The translations under genes and the position numbers were made by a program. From assembly GCA_964247055.1 (NCBI GenBank), contig OZ176057.1, positions 2,914,001-2,978,000 on the forward strand: 64,000 bases of DNA. Reading direction: 5' to 3'. Shown here piece by piece: positions 33,960 through 47,235 of the stretch (its first letter is position 1; the number at the start of each line of letters is the position of its first letter). The notes under the pieces were generated by a model that worked only from the letters and a program-made list of their open reading frames with translations, had not been told where the DNA came from and did not search any database. The stretch comes from Paragordius varius. Lineage: Eukaryota; Nematomorpha.

Positions 33960-34417
33960 TTTTCGAATTATTAAAAGCTGAGAACAAATTTGAGATAGAG
34001 TTGGCGCTGTGGTAACACAGCTTAAAAGATAAAAGGGCAAAAGTTATTGAATAAAACCCAACTTAAATTTAACAACAATTGGTAGAGCGATTACATATAT
34101 CAAAAAAAACAATAGATGGATGTATACGAGCAATGGGAAAGATTAATAAACTTAATAAATAAGTCCCACGTAATTTGAATAAACGTTATTTGAAAAATCG
34201 CAAAATGACTTGTGAAATCCTGCCTCAAGGTCTTCAAAATAAATTATTTTCGCACTGGGCGATGAGTAATGTCTTAATTTGTTATCAAAGCGGAAAAATC
34301 GTAATCTTCATTCTTGCCCAGCCGTTCCATCCCGAAATAATGCCAAATCACTTCGGCTTGAAAATAATTTTCTATGTGTGGGACAGATTATTTATTAAAA
34401 ACTCGTTAAGTCCGTGA
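33960..34417 (+). pseudogene. Decayed mariner-type transposase fragment
   Basis: Broken frames translate to pieces that follow the mariner order: a helix-turn-helix part with RAMGKINK, then after a stop VPRNLNKRYLKNRK and CEILPQ (the family has WVPHEL...R..iCe.Ll), then FSHW, then HPEIMPNHFGLKIIFYVWD at the position of the family's K(K/V)(x)lCvWWD. Stops and frameshifts interrupt it and the catalytic aspartates cannot all be placed. Its terminal repeats were not found. It follows directly after Helitron H4. Confidence 0.6.
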
Positions 34418-34509
34418 AACTGTTAACACCCTATCGCTAACAAATACTTAATCACTACGATGCATTAATCTAAAAAAACAGGAATGTGCCAGAAAAAATG
34501 GCACAACGT

Positions 34510-35520
34510 TTTGGTTACAACAGGTTCCTGAAGTTTTGGATCCGGAACTGGGGTGATTCCTGAACAAATAGAAGCGGAACCGCGTCGGTTCTTTAAAAAT
34601 TTAGAGGTTCCACGGGTCTTTACATTTAGTCACAGTTCCATTTTGGGCTTTTGACTTTTTATTAAATGATCTCCTTACAAATAGTTATTATAATTCTTGG
34701 CTTTCAAGTGTCTCTCCAATATTAATGTTCTTAAAGTGATTTTGTTTATATCATTATCAAGCGCTTTTATTATTGATCCAATAATCATCTTCATTCCTGA
34801 ATTAAATGGATAAAGATCTATTTGCTGTAACAAAATCTATCAAAGCGTCATTCAACATCTCTATTGAGTAGAAAAAAGTTATCATATGGTTTGTGAAAAA
34901 TATTTTAATTTTTGTTGAACTAGAATAAATCTAGAATTAGATATTCTAAAATTTTGGAAAGATTGAACCATGGGTACTTAAATGTTTGATTAGATTGGAG
35001 TCGTAAGTTCCTTTAATTTTGTTTGACAAGTTTGGCATGTGCTATCATCGGTGTTAACATCAAAATATGTTTTTAAAATAGTTCTGTAGTTCCGTTGTTG
35101 TTATATTTTTAAATGAGTATTAGTTTTTTTAGAACAGCCGAATCGCCCAAAATTTAGAGAGTATCGCCAATATAATATTAGGAACTTAGTTTTAGGTTTG
35201 AAGTTTTAGGCATGTAATATGTAGTGGTACAATCAAATTTAAATAATAAAATCATGTAAAATCACATGGGATCCATTAATTAAGGGAATGGAACCGGAAA
35301 CGAGTTGGTTCCTGAACGATTGGAACCAGAACCGGGTTGGTTCCTAAAAATTTATAGAAACCGGAGTTTTTCCTGAAATATTGGAATCGGTACCGGGGTG
35401 GTCCCCGAGGAAGTGGAAACGGAACCCCGTTGTTTCCATCCCAATAGAACCGATTCTTGTTAAAATCCCCGGAACCGGGTACCGGTTTCATGCGGTTCCG
35501 GTTCCGTTTCTAAGCCCTGC
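34510..35520. repeat. GGAACC/GGTTCC-rich repeat block, probable hAT remnant
   Basis: Both ends are dense in ggaaccgg and ggttcc words (34530-34640 and 35278-35510), separated by AT-rich filler. The right end reads ccgtttctaagccctg, the complement of an hAT-like CAGGGCTTAGAAACGG terminus. The left terminus was not located. The minus frame 35491-35276 is low-complexity translation of these words. Confidence 0.45.
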
Positions 35521-36001
35521 TTAAAATCGATGAAAATTTTTTCACATTCGCTAAACTCTCTTGACCTGGGCCTACTGACTAATACAAATTCGCATCAATG
35601 AGGCACATTGTTACAGAGCAGCAGCTCTATAAATTCAAAGATGCTGGAAAATGGCTTAAAGAATGGTTTGCCAAAAGTCGATCAATTTTTCTGAGACGGA
35701 GTTTCTGTATTATCTAAGAGATGAGCGAAGTGTGCAGAAGTCGATGCAAGAGCCACTTAAAAGTATTTCTCTTTAAACCAGCTGATTAGAAGAAAGCTTA
35801 AAATACTGATATTTTAAACGTTATTAGTCCATTTGGCATTTAATTAAATAAATTCAAAAATTTCATTTATTGGAACATTTTTTCTAATTGCTTATACTTT
35901 AATTATTTTAAGATAAAAAAGTTTATGAGGATGTTTAATAATTTATTTTTAAATCATTTATTTATAATACGCAATGCACATAAATAAATATTCTGATTTA
36001 T

Positions 36002-36039
<38 letters not shown>

Positions 36040-36779
36040 CAGATAGTTGTATCAAGATTCTGAGGGTGCATTTTTGGGCCATACTATCTAAATTATCTCA
36101 TAAACTATATATAAAAAGTATAGCAATTTATAAATTTTAAATATTAGAGGTGAGGTTCAGTTTTTAGAAAAATAAGCATGTTGCAAAATAGCCGATATTG
36201 CGCGATAAAGATTTAAAATATATTTAATATCATAAAAGTTTATCCCAAAATCAATATTCTAAAGATTTTATTTTTAAAACTTGGAGAAGCGATTATAGTT
36301 TTTTTAAGCATGGTGGAAACGGTGAAAGACTAAAAGATGTTATAACATTCTTTTTTGATCGGATTTTTTCATGCATATAATCATGTGATTAAAAGCGGCA
36401 AGACATTCAAGGAGAGTATTATTTTATATTATTATATACTATAAATATATTTAAAAATATGTTTCCTTTTAGTAATTATTAATCTTTTTCTTTGTTTTGT
36501 AGAGTTTTTAATTTGTATGCTAAATATGTAATTTAAAGAGTAATATAATTCATAAGTCATCAAAAATCATTGTTATACATATCATCTCTTTTTTTTCTCT
36601 ACTCCTTGGTGCCTAATTATTTTATTTTTACTAGCCTAGCCATAATTTCTTTATATTTTTCTTTTATGATTGCTAGACAGAGTGAAATATTAATATTTAT
36701 AATTTATCCAAATTAACAACATTTATAAAGATTACTCTTTAATTTTATTTATTATTCTAGATATTTATTTTTTTTGTAA
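35521..36779. other. No gene recognised; contains a TA microsatellite
   Basis: A (TA)n run at about 36005-36038. The remainder is AT-rich without recognisable exons, repeats or RNA genes. Confidence 0.4.
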
Positions 36780-39510
36780 AGAGGGTAAGTGAGAGGGAAG
36801 GCAATGGCAAACCACCCTCGTTTTTTACTGCCAAAAAATAGTTTTACTATATGAACTTAACGCGACTTTTCAAAGTTGGATGCTGGAAAGTACGTTCCTT
36901 AACAAAAACCAAACAGGTGATAATTGAAAAGGAAATGGAAAGATTGAACTTAGATATACTGGATCTAACGGAAACCAAGCAAAAAGGTAGCGCGAAAGTA
37001 CAAAACAAAAATTATACATTGTTAAGATCGGGAGATGACCAGAAATCAGAAGGCGTTGCAGTATTAATAAAAAACAAATTAAATAAAAGTCTCATTAGTT
37101 ATACACCATATACACCCAGAATCATGAGTATTAGGCTGAATGCCAAGCCATTTAAATTTACATACATAGTCTATGCTCCTACGTCAAACGCTCCCAAAGA
37201 AGGCATAGAGGATTTTTATGCAACGTTGCAAATAGTTTTGGAGGAAACGAAGAAAGGAGATATGATTATCATAGGAGGGGATTGGAACAGCAAAGTTGGT
37301 AGAGGCAGAGTAGATCAAATAGTTGGCCCATGTGGATTGGGAGAACGAAACGAGGCCGGGGAAGCATTGATCAATTTTTGTCAAGAAAATGAGATGATGA
37401 TAACCAACACATGGTTTCCACCACACAATAGGAGGTTATACACATGGACTTCTCCATGTGGTAAATATAAGAACCAAATTGATTACATAATATGTCCTCA
37501 AAAATGAAAAAGCTCTATAATCGATACCAAAACAAGCAAAAGCAGCGATTGCTCTAGCGATCATGAGCTTCTAGTAACCAAAATCAAACTTAAAATTAAA
37601 AATAAGGTTAAACATATATACAGATATGACACTCGGAACATTCCAAATAGTTTTAGAACAGAAACAAAAGATAGATTAGAAAGATTGGACAATGAATGTA
37701 GCTTAGAACAATTATGGAGAACGATAAAAAATGTTGTTAATGAAGTGGCAAAAGAAAAAGTGCAGAGAGCAAAGAGGAAAGATAACAAATGGATATCAGA
37801 AAAGAGTTTAGAGATTGCAGAAAAGAGGAGAAAAGCTAAATTAAGAGGTGATAATAAAATGGTAAAATTATATAACAAAGTATTTCAACGACAAACAAGG
37901 AAGAATTATGAAGATTTTCTTAATAAACAATGTCTGGAATGGAATTAAATAACAAAAAAGGATTAATGCAACCAATGTTCCAGAAACTGAAGCAAATGAC
38001 TCATAAACCTTTTATATCATCCCAAAAGATTAAAAAAGAGAATGGCACCATATTGTGCAAACAAACAGAAGTACGAGATAGATGGAAGGAATACACCCAA
38101 AAACTCTATCAGGCTCCTCAAGCAAAAGTGTTGCAATTAAAAGAAGAAGAACGTGACCCAGATATATTAAGAGAGGAGGGAATTAGCCTTAAAACAAATT
38201 CCTAACAACAAAGCAATGGAATTAGACAATATCCCAATAGAGTTCATAGATGCTATTCCTGTAGAAACGTTACACAAGTTATGTCAAAAGGTGTGGGAAA
38301 CATGTGAGTGGCCAAACGACTGGACATCATCCGTATATCTTACAAAAAAGGAAATGTACTCCAGTGCGAGAACTATCGGAACATATCTCTTATTAGCCAC
38401 GCTAGTAAGGTCTCACTAAAAGTAATACAAAACAAGATGCACAGTATCATACAGACAGAAATACCAGAAAATCAAGCCGGATTCATGAAGGGAAAAAGCC
38501 CAAGATACCATATCTCAAACATGAGAAGGATAATGGAAACATCAAAAGAGTTCCAGAAATTATACATGTGTTTTATTGATTACAGACAAGCCTTCGATTT
38601 AATTAACTATGACTGCTTGTGGGAAACATTAAAGATAGTAGGGGTATCGTCTCACTTAATAAGATTGATTAGCTCTCTCTATGTAAAACAAAGAGCGATT
38701 ATTAGAACATCAGCGGGTGACATAGACGAAATTATCTTGAAAGGAGTCAGACAAGGGTGTTGCTTATCCCCTTATCTGTTCAATATGTGCAGAGAAATGA
38801 TAATGAGAAAGTTGGATGGTAAAAATATTGGAGTAAGAATAGGAGGGAGAACAATCAATAATTTAAGGTTTGCAGACGATACCACTCTTATAGCTGAAAG
38901 TGCAAATGATTTGAAGGAATTGATTGAAGTGATTCGAAAGGAAAGTTTGAGTTATGGTCTTAAGCTTAATCCTAACAAAACCAAAATATTATGTACAGGA
39001 AAAAGCCTACAATTATTATAGAAGGAGTAGAAATAGAAATAGTTGAACAGTTAACGTTTTTGGGCGCAATAATTTCAGAGGATGGGTCTTCAACTCCTGA
39101 CATCAGAAAGAGAATAGGATTTAGTAGAGAAGCGATGACCAAATTAATAAAGATTTGGAAAAACAAAAGCGTAGGAGTTCAAACCAAAAAAAGATTACTC
39201 TACTGTTTCGTTCTCCCGGTCACCACATATGGATGTGAGAGTTGGACTCTCAGGAAAAGGGACAAAGAAAGGCTCATGGCTTTTGAAAGGAGCTGCTGGC
39301 GTAGGATGCTAGGATACACCTGGAAGGATAAAATTAAGAATGGAAATCTAACTTCAGAAATAAAACCTAAAACAAACATCCTGGAGATAATTCTAAAAAG
39401 AAAGTTAACATATTTTGGTCATGTCATGCGATCGAATTCTCTGGAGAAAGATACAATGTTTGGGAAGGTAGAAGGGCAAAGGAAACGAGGCAGACCACCG
39501 AATATTTTAA
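36780..39510 (+). pseudogene. Decayed endonuclease/reverse-transcriptase LINE (RTE-like), 3' truncated
   Basis: An APE-type endonuclease starts at 36851 (CWKVRSLTK, LDLTETKQKG, YAPTSN, GGDWNSKVG, YTWTSPCG...IDYI). A single in-frame TGA at 37505-37507 is followed by SSDHELLV in the same frame to 37948. Frameshifts follow near 37940 and between 38200 and 38310. The RT core lies at 38308-39021 with FIDYRQAFDLINYDCLW, GVRQGCCLSPYLF and LRFADDTTLIAES, and continues after another shift at 38991-39500 (YGCESWTL, WRRMLGYTWKDKIKN, HVMRS, GQRKRGRPP). It stops abruptly there, so the 3' end is lost. GGCAATGGCAAACCACC at 36800 resembles 5' ends of RTE-type elements. Clade assignment is tentative. Not functional. 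Confidence 0.8.
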
Positions 39511-39872
39511 TGATAAAGTCTTTTTATACCGCTTCCACCATGCTTGAAATACAACAAAACTTGTTCAACCAAAATTATGCTATCACAAATTTTCATTTTA
39601 ACGTTTAGACTTTTTATTGCGCAAAATCTGCAGTTTGCGTTTGGTTGAAGATATCATCACATCGAGTCAAATTTGAGACTTTCGAAGCCGAATCTAAAAT
39701 ATATAGTTTTTACAAAAGTATATTTTTAGTTGTCATATAGTTTTTAAGAAATTTAGTGATATTTTTAGATGAGGTCTCAGTAAAAAAAACTTGGAGCAAA
39801 TTGTATAATTTTGTCATTGTTCAATATGGAGCAATTATCATAAAATTAACAATTTACATTACTTGTACGGCC
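39511..39872. other. No feature recognised
   Basis: Sequence between the broken LINE end and the outer LTR of the gypsy element. It contains cgcaaaatctgcagtttgcg, a short inverted repeat, but nothing else assignable. Confidence 0.4.
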
Positions 39873-40157
39873 TGATATAAAAAGGATATATATATTTATT
39901 TAGTATAACAACAAAACTGAATAATATATGATGATCTGCGTGTCACAATGATTCCTTATATATATTATGAAATTTGGTTATTGCATTCACAAGGATATAG
40001 TTGTCTGATTTAAACGTTGTAAAAGATAATAAGTATAAATAAAATAATTTGCATTCACAACCAAGGTAATATATATTTTTAACGTAACAAGGACAAAAGT
40101 GTATTATGCGCTAAAAAAGAGAAGGATAATTTGCGTATGATAATAACCCTTTTAACA
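39873..40157 (-). repeat. Gypsy outer LTR A (minus strand)
   Basis: 285 bp; complement reads TGTTAAAAGGG...TATATCA. The purine tract (complement of taccttcttccttaagctt) lies at its inner side, as for a 3' LTR. Confidence 0.85.
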
Positions 40158-41190
40158 TACCTTCTTCCTTAAGCTTGATATCGGTCGGTTGGCTTTCGGG
40201 ATCGAATCGGGTACCGGCGAGTCGTAGTAGGAGAAGTGTCACTTGTTTGCACGGGAGTATTCTCACTTGAAGGCGCACTTTCTGATTCCGGATTCTCCTC
40301 GATGTTTTCAGGGGTTTTTATTTCATGTTCCGTGGGATGTTTTCTGAGGTTTTTATCATTGTTGTTTAAGTTTGCGGATGATGAGTTAGGAATGCTGATT
40401 GATATTTCCGGGTTATCTAGATTTTTAGTCTTTTCCTCACTTCTCCCGTCTTCTCCTTCGGCCGACATATCCATGCGATTCTTTAATTGATCAGCATGTT
40501 TGCGGATAATTTTGCCATTGTCGTTGACATTGTACGATAACCATCCCGTTCTGTCGACGATTTGTCCCTCCCTCCAACCAGTACACAATTCATTCTTGAT
40601 ATATACTTTTTGTTCCTTTTCAAACTCCTGCGGAATGTCGGGAGTATCCATGAATTCGTTGGGTTTCGTTTTCATCCATGTAAATGGGCTTTGCATAGTT
40701 CTTTTTAAAAACAAATGCGCGGGGGTCTCCTTCGTGGAACTGTGATGCGTGTTTCGGTATGCCCATAAGATTTGGTTTAATCTTCGCATTGGGTCTGCTG
40801 AAAGTGGGGTTGACATTGAATAATGATTTTTTAGAGTGTAAATTACTCTCTCTACCAACCCATTTGTTCGGGGGTGGTAGGGAGCTGATGTTACGTGTTT
40901 TATATTAGAGGAAGCTAAAGTTCTCTCAAACTCCCCCGATTTAAAATAAGAGCCGTTATCAGTAACCACCACTTTTGGGTACCCATACCGGCATAAACAG
41001 GTTTCTAAAAAACTTTAGAATATTACCTGTATTCACAGAGCGTAACGTCTCTACCTCCACCCAGCGGGTGCAATGATCAATTAGTACCACCCAGTATAAA
41101 TTGTCAATGGGTCCGGCGATATCTAGGTGGAGCCGTTCCCATATGGTTGATTCAATTTTGCATGAAAATTATGTGAACCCAAAAATGATC
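40158..41190 (-). pseudogene. Gypsy integrase fragment
   Basis: The minus frame 40972-40169 starts at VVTDNGSYFKSGEFERTL and continues NIKHVTSAPYHPRTNGLVER, the second Asp and the Glu of the integrase core, then a proline-rich tail ending RSRKPTDRYQA before the purine tract. The first part of the core (DHCTRWVEVETL) lies at about 41080-41040 beyond a frameshift. Confidence 0.75.
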
Positions 41191-41487
41191 TAAGAGTGGT
41201 TTTGTTGGTCGGGGTCGGGCACTCTTGGATGGCTTTAATTTTATAGAGGGTTTAATGCAATTTTTAGAAATAATATGACCAAGATATTCCACAAATGGTT
41301 GAAAAAGTTTTATCTTTGCGCAATTTTAATCCCATTGTCTCCAATTTGGTAAATACCTTTATTAGGTTGTCCTTGTGCTTTGTTTCGGTTTCGCCTGTCA
41401 CTATAACGTCATCTAAATAAACGGCGGTACCTGTGCAATCTTTTAATAATTCGTCCATTATTTGTTGAAAGAAACTTGAAGCGCAAT
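41191..41487 (-). pseudogene. Gypsy RT fragment, joined to integrase by deletion
   Basis: Contains SSFFQQIMDELLKD and YLDDVIVTGE, the RT catalytic region, then shifts out of frame. Near 41160 the sequence jumps from the RT-RNase H spacer (ttttcatgcaaaatt) to caaccatatgggaacgg, which lie about 980 nt apart in the plus-strand copy, so RNase H and the integrase start are deleted. Confidence 0.7.
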
Positions 41488-41493
41488 TCAATT

Positions 41494-41801
41494 GGTCGGC
41501 CGAAGGAGAAGACGGGAGAAGTGAGTAAAAGACTAAAACTCTAGATAACCCGGAAATATCAATCAGCATTCCTAACTCATCATCCGCAAACTTAAACAAC
41601 AATGATAATAACCTCCTAAAACATCCCACGGAACATGAAATATGAACCCCTGAAAACATCGAGGAGAATCCGGAATCAGAAAGTGCGCCTTCAAGTGAGA
41701 TTACTCCCGTGCAAACAAGTCACACTTCTCCTACTACGACTCGCCGGTACCCGATTCGATCCCGAAAGCCACCCGACCGATATCAAGCTTAAGGAAGAAG
41801 G
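41494..41801 (+). pseudogene. Gypsy integrase C-terminus and polypurine tract, inverted segment
   Basis: attggtcggccgaaggagaa marks the switch to plus-strand sequence matching 45436-45540. The tail coding for RSRKPPDRYQA is followed by aaggaagaagg (41791-41801), the polypurine tract directly before the LTR. Confidence 0.7.
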
Positions 41802-41803
41802 TA

Positions 41804-42085
41804 TGTTAAAAGGGTTATTATCATACGCAAATTATCCTTCTCTTTTTTAGTGCATAATACACTTTTGTCCTTGTTGCGTTAAAAATATATATTACCTTGG
41901 TTGTGAATGCAAATTATTTTATTTTTACTTATTATCTTTAACAACGTTTAAATCAGACAACTTTATCCTGGTGGATGCAATAACCAAATTTCATAATATA
42001 TATAAGGAATCATTGTCACACGCAGATCATCATATATTCAGTTTTGTTGTTATACTAAATAAATATATATATCCTTTTTATATCA
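41804..42085 (+). repeat. Gypsy LTR B (plus strand)
   Basis: 282 bp, TGTTAAAAGGG to TATATCA. After two bases the sequence tggcgcggccgttcgagg (42088-42105) is the likely primer-binding site; I could not assign a tRNA to it. Confidence 0.85.
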
Positions 42086-42105
42086 ACTGGCGCGGCCGTT
42101 CGAGG

Positions 42106-45100
42106 CTATGGAAAAAATTAATTTATCATGTTTTAATATGTTGAGTTTACAAATTATATTACATATATTAAACGCAATTTGGAGGTCAAGAATGTCGCTG
42201 CCACCCATGAAAATATGAAGGCATGTTTGTTGGCTTTCTGAGGAATCGAAAATAATAATAAAATTGAAAATTATTTCTATCCACAAGCAATAGACAACAT
42301 ACCATTCCCAGGTCTATTAAACGCCGGTATAAAAATCTTCTCCCCCTCAAGGAATATATTTTCGTCGCGTTTTGATTTAATTAAAATGAAGAGGGGGAGA
42401 ATGGAAACGTTCACAGAATTCCTGTTAAGAGTTAAACAAATGGCCATCCACTGCCGGTTCTCGTCAAACATTGACGAGCGCATCAGAGATGTATTCATCG
42501 CGGGGTTAGATGAGCAAGCAGTGGAGATGGAGCTATTTACACGGTTCCCGGAGGCTTTAGAAAACGGGGCTCCCGTTTCTCTAAACACTGTGGTAAATAT
42601 TGCTTTATCACATGAGAAGGCACGAAATGTACTAACAAATGCAGAAGTGCTGTCCATCAATATTGATAATGATCATAATAGTAACAATAATAAATTTTCC
42701 TATTGAAATGATTTTTGATACGGGTGCCGATATTTCAATCATAAATTATAAAAACTGGTGCCGTCTAGGCAAACCACCACTAGATTTTCATATAATATTT
42801 TCATACATGCATACAATAATAATCGTATAAAAACATTAGGTAAATGCAAATTACAGGTTGAATTAGATAAAAGAACGCACATTCTAGAGTGCTTTATTAT
42901 AAACAACAATTTACCATCAATATTTGGAATGGACTGGATAAAACAATTTAATTTGAAATTACCGAGTCATGTAATAATAAATAACTTATCTTCATATGAT
43001 ATATATAACAAATTTAGCAAGTTATTTTCTGAGGGCCTTGGTTGCTGGAAAGGCGAACCGATTAGGGTGTTTTTAAGTAATAATAATTGTGGTAGAATTT
43101 TTCCAAATAGAAGGGTGCCACTATCGTTACAAAGCAAAGTGGAGGATGAGATAAATAGATTGGTAAAACTGGATATAATTGAGCCTGTTGATCCAAAAAA
43201 GACTAGAATCGTTTGGTGCCCTACTGTAAATATTTTAAAACCGAATAAAGAGCTTAGAAAATGCGCGGATTTTAAAATAAGTATAAATTCACACATAAAA
43301 CCGCCGCAATACATAATCCCAACCTTTGACTACCTCATCTCAAAAAATTCCTTCGGCAAATCTTTCTCGACACTAGATTTGAAAGACGCCTATTTTCTAA
43401 TTCCAGTAGACCCAGATAGTCAGCAGTTACTAACAATTTCTACACATAAGGGGTTTTATAAGTATAAACGATTGCCTTTTTGCGCTCCAAGTTTCTTTCA
43501 ACAAATAATGGACGAGTTATTAAAAGATTGCACAGGTACCGCCGTTTATTTAGAGGACATTATAGTGACAGGCGAAACCGAGACAAAGCACAAGGACAAC
43601 CTAATAAAGGTATTTACCAAATTGGAGACAATGGGATTAAAATTGCGCAAAGATAAAATAAAACTTTTTCAACCATCTGTGGAATATCTTGGTCATATTA
43701 TTTCTTAAAATTGCATTAAACCATACCCAAATAAAATTAAAGCCATCCAATAGTGCCCGACCCCGACCAACAAAACCACTCTTAGATCATTTTTGGGTTT
43801 ACTTAATTTTCATGCAAAATTCATCCCTTCCCTAAGCATTTTAATGGGAGAACTACATAAATTAGCAGGTAACAAACAAAAATTGGACGCTAACGCATTC
43901 GATTTTCAAAAAAGCTAAAGACTTGATCTGCCAGAGTAGTTCCTTGCATCCGTATAATCCCAAACTACCTATAGTCTTGGATACCGACGCGTCAATGTCA
44001 GGATACGGTGCTATTTTATTACATAGAACAACAGCGGTTAATCGCCCGATCGCCTACACGTCAAAAAATGCTCTCAAGCTGAAGAAAACTATTCAGTAAT
44101 TGAGCTAGAAGCAAAAGCTATCCTAATAGCGTTAGAGAAGTTTAAAACCTTTTTGTATGGCAGAAAATTTATAATAAAAACGGACCACAAACCTCTAGTG
44201 AAACTATTTGGGCCTCAAAGAGATCTAAATAAAATTAATAATTGTAAACTAGTACGCTGGATAACTAGAACATCGGTATTCGATTTTAACATAGAATATC
44301 ACCCTGGTACAGAAAACATAACTGACTGCCTATCGAGACTTCCCATTGAAAACCAGGAGCCGATGGCTTTTGAGAAAGACGATGAAAGTAGCAATGTTCA
44401 TTTGATTTGGTCCAACGAATTAAATTTAAATGGAGAAATTATCTATCAAGAGTCTATAAAGGATCCTACGATAGCAAAATTAAAAGTAGCCCTAAGGTCT
44501 AATAATTGGACGGACCCCCTGGTCAAGCCTTTCATCGCAATAAAAAATGAAATTGAGGATGCATACGGTCTATTATTTGTGGAAGATCGGGTAATAATCA
44601 TGAACAAAATTAAGCCAGAGATTTCAAGATACCTGCATAGTGGCCATCCGGGAATACAAGCCATGAAACTATTAAGCCGTGAAAAGGTTTATTGGCCCGG
44701 GTTGAGCCAAAATATCGAAAAATGGGTGCGTAGTTGCCAAAACTGCCAAAGGCTGCGTCCAAATGTACCCGAAAATCCCACCTATCAATGGAACGGGAAT
44801 ACAACCATATAAGAACGGCTCCACCTAGATATCGCCGGACCCATCGACAATTTATACTGGGTGGTGCTAATTGATCATTGCACCCGTTGGGTGGAGGTAG
44901 AGACGTTACGCTCTGTGAATACAGGTAATATTCTGAAGTTTTTAGAAATCTGTTTTTGCCAGTATTGGTACCCAAAAGTGGTGGTTACTGATAACGGCTC
45001 TTATTTTGAATCGGGGGAGTTTGAGAGAACTTTAGCTTCCTTTAATATAAAACACGTAACATCAGCTCCCTACCACCCCCGAACAAATGGGTTGGTAGAG

Positions 45101-45568
45101 AGAGTAATTTACACTCTAAAAAATCATTATTCAATGTCAACCCCACTTTCCGCAGACAACACGCATCACAGTTCCACGAAGGAGACCCCCGCGCATTTGT
45201 TTTTAAAAAGAACTATGCAAAGCCCATTTACATGGATGAAAACGAAACCCAACGAATTCATGGATACTCCCGACATTCCGCAGGAGTTTGAAAAGGGGCA
45301 AAAGGTATATATCAAGAATGAATTGTGTACTGGTTGGAGGGAGGGACAAATCGTCGACAGAACGGGATGGTTATCGTACAATGTCAACGACAATGGCAAA
45401 ATTATCCGCAAACATGCTAATCAATTAAAGAATCGCATGGATTGGTCGGCCGAAGGAGAAGACGGGAGAAGTGAGGAAAAGACTAAAAATCTAGATAACC
45501 CGGAAATATCAATCAGCATTCCTAACTCATCATCCGCAAACTTAAACACCAATGATAATAACCTCCGA
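42106..45568 (+). pseudogene. Gypsy internal region: gag, protease, RT, RNase H, integrase (broken)
   Basis: Gag piece at 42386-42706; its zinc knuckle region is deleted in this copy. Protease has IFDTGADISIINYKNW near 42710. RT runs 42900-43708 with FSTLDLKDAYFLIPVD, and YLEDIIVTGE where family members have YLDD, so a catalytic Asp is changed. RNase H parts are at about 43970-44380 (LDTDASMSGYGA, KTDHKPL) with a frameshift. Integrase has the HPGIQAMK...CQNCQ zinc part near 44640-44740, then a stop, then VLIDHCTRWVEVE and VVVTDNGSYFESGEF (44861-45540). It is the longest copy but interrupted several times. Confidence 0.8.
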
Positions 45569-46764
45569 TCGGTTCGCCTTTCCAGCAACCAAGGAGAAAA
45601 TAACTTGTTAAATTTGTTATATATATCATATGAAGATAAGTTATTTATTATAACATGACTCGGTAATTTCAAATTAAATTGTTTTATCCAGTCCATTCCA
45701 AATATTGATGGTAAATTGTTGTTTATAATAAAGCACTCTAGAATGTGCGTTCTTTTATCTAATTCAACCTGTAATTTGCATTTACCTAATGTTTTTATAC
45801 GATTATTATTGTATGCATGTATGAAAATATTATGAAAATCTAGTGCTGGTTTGCCTAGACGGCACCAGTTTTTATAATTTATGATTAAAATATCGGCACC
45901 TGTATCAAAAATCATTTCAATAGGAAAATTATTTATTTTAGGAATGATTTGGGGTTTTTTGCCTTATTAAAATCGGAATATGCTTTAAACGTTACCTTAC
46001 AACATCGAGCAAAGTGGTTTGAACGATGGCATCTATAACATTCTTTTCCATAGGCAGAACGATGTCCCAACGTATAGTCCTCCCACATTTTGTGCAGGTT
46101 CGTCGGTTATTATTACTATTGTTGCTTTTTGATTGGTGAAGTGTGGCTATTTCATTTATTTCACCATTACTACTGTGGTTTTTATTATTGTTACTTTAAT
46201 TATCATTATCAATATTGATGGATAGCACTTCTGCATTTGTTAGTACATTTCGTGCCTTCTCATGTGATAAAGCAATATTTACCACAGTGTTTAGAGAAAA
46301 GGGAGCCTCGTTTTCTAAAGCCTCCGGGAACCGTGTAAATAGCTCCATCTCCACTGCTTGCTCATCTAACCCCGCGATGAATACATCTCTGATGTGCTCG
46401 TCAATGTTTGACGAGAACCGGCAGTGGATGGCCATTTGTTTAACTCTTAACAGAAATTCTGTGAACGTTTCCATTCTCCCCCTCTTCATTTCAATTAAAT
46501 CACGCGACGAAAATATATTCCTTGAAGGGGAGAAGATTTTTATACCGGCGTTTAATAGATCTGGGAAAGGTATGTTGTCTATTGCTTGTGGATAGAAATA
46601 ATTTTCAATTTTATTATGATTCCTCCGAAAGCCAACAAACATGCCTTCATATTTTCATCGGTGGCTGCGACATTCTTGACCTCCAAATTTCGTTTAATAT
46701 ATGTAATATAATTTGTAAACTCAACATTTGGATTTTTTCCATAGCCTCGAACGGCCGCGCCAGT
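45569..46764 (-). pseudogene. Gypsy gag/protease segment, inverted relative to neighbour
   Basis: Minus strand from the primer-binding site side (46764) into gag (frame 46642-46196), a zinc knuckle CYRCHRSNHFARCC near 46050-46010, protease IFDTGADILIINYKNW (45915-45870) and the start of RT up to a join at about 45569. There atcggttcgcctttccagc is glued to plus-strand integrase sequence. A few bases are missing at 45593. Confidence 0.78.
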
Positions 46765-47046
46765 TGATATAAAAAGGATATATATATTTATTTAGTATAA
46801 CAACAAAACTGAATATATGATGATCTGCGTGTGACAATGATTCCTTATATATATTATGAAATTTGGTTATTGCATTCACCAGGATAAAGTTGTCTGATTT
46901 AAACGTTGTTAAAGATAATAAGTAAAAATAAAATAATTTGCATTCACAACCAAGGTAATATATATTTTCAACGTAACAAGGACAAAAGTGTATTATACAC
47001 TAAAAAAGAGAAGGATAATTTGCGTATGATAATAACCCTTTTAACA
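46765..47046 (-). repeat. Gypsy LTR C (minus strand)
   Basis: 282 bp, same length as LTR B, with the primer-binding complement tcgaacggccgcgcca at 46747-46762. Confidence 0.85.
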
Positions 47047-47235
47047 TACCTTCTTTCTTAAGCTTGATATCGGTCGGGTGGCTTTCGGGATCGAATCGGG
47101 TACCGGCGAGTCGTAGTAGGAGAAGTGTCACTTGTTTGCACGGGAGTATTCTCACTTGAACGCGCTCTTTCTGATTCCGGATCCCCGATGTTTTCAGGGG
47201 TTTTTATTTCATGTTCCGTGGGATGTTTTCGGAGA

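Noticed and set aside
34175-34417. 80-codon frame as an intact gene
   Set aside because: It is one surviving frame of the broken mariner-type transposase.
42088-42105. Assigning a particular tRNA to the gypsy primer-binding site
   Set aside because: The complement does not give a convincing T-arm/acceptor arrangement by eye; only its position supports the call.
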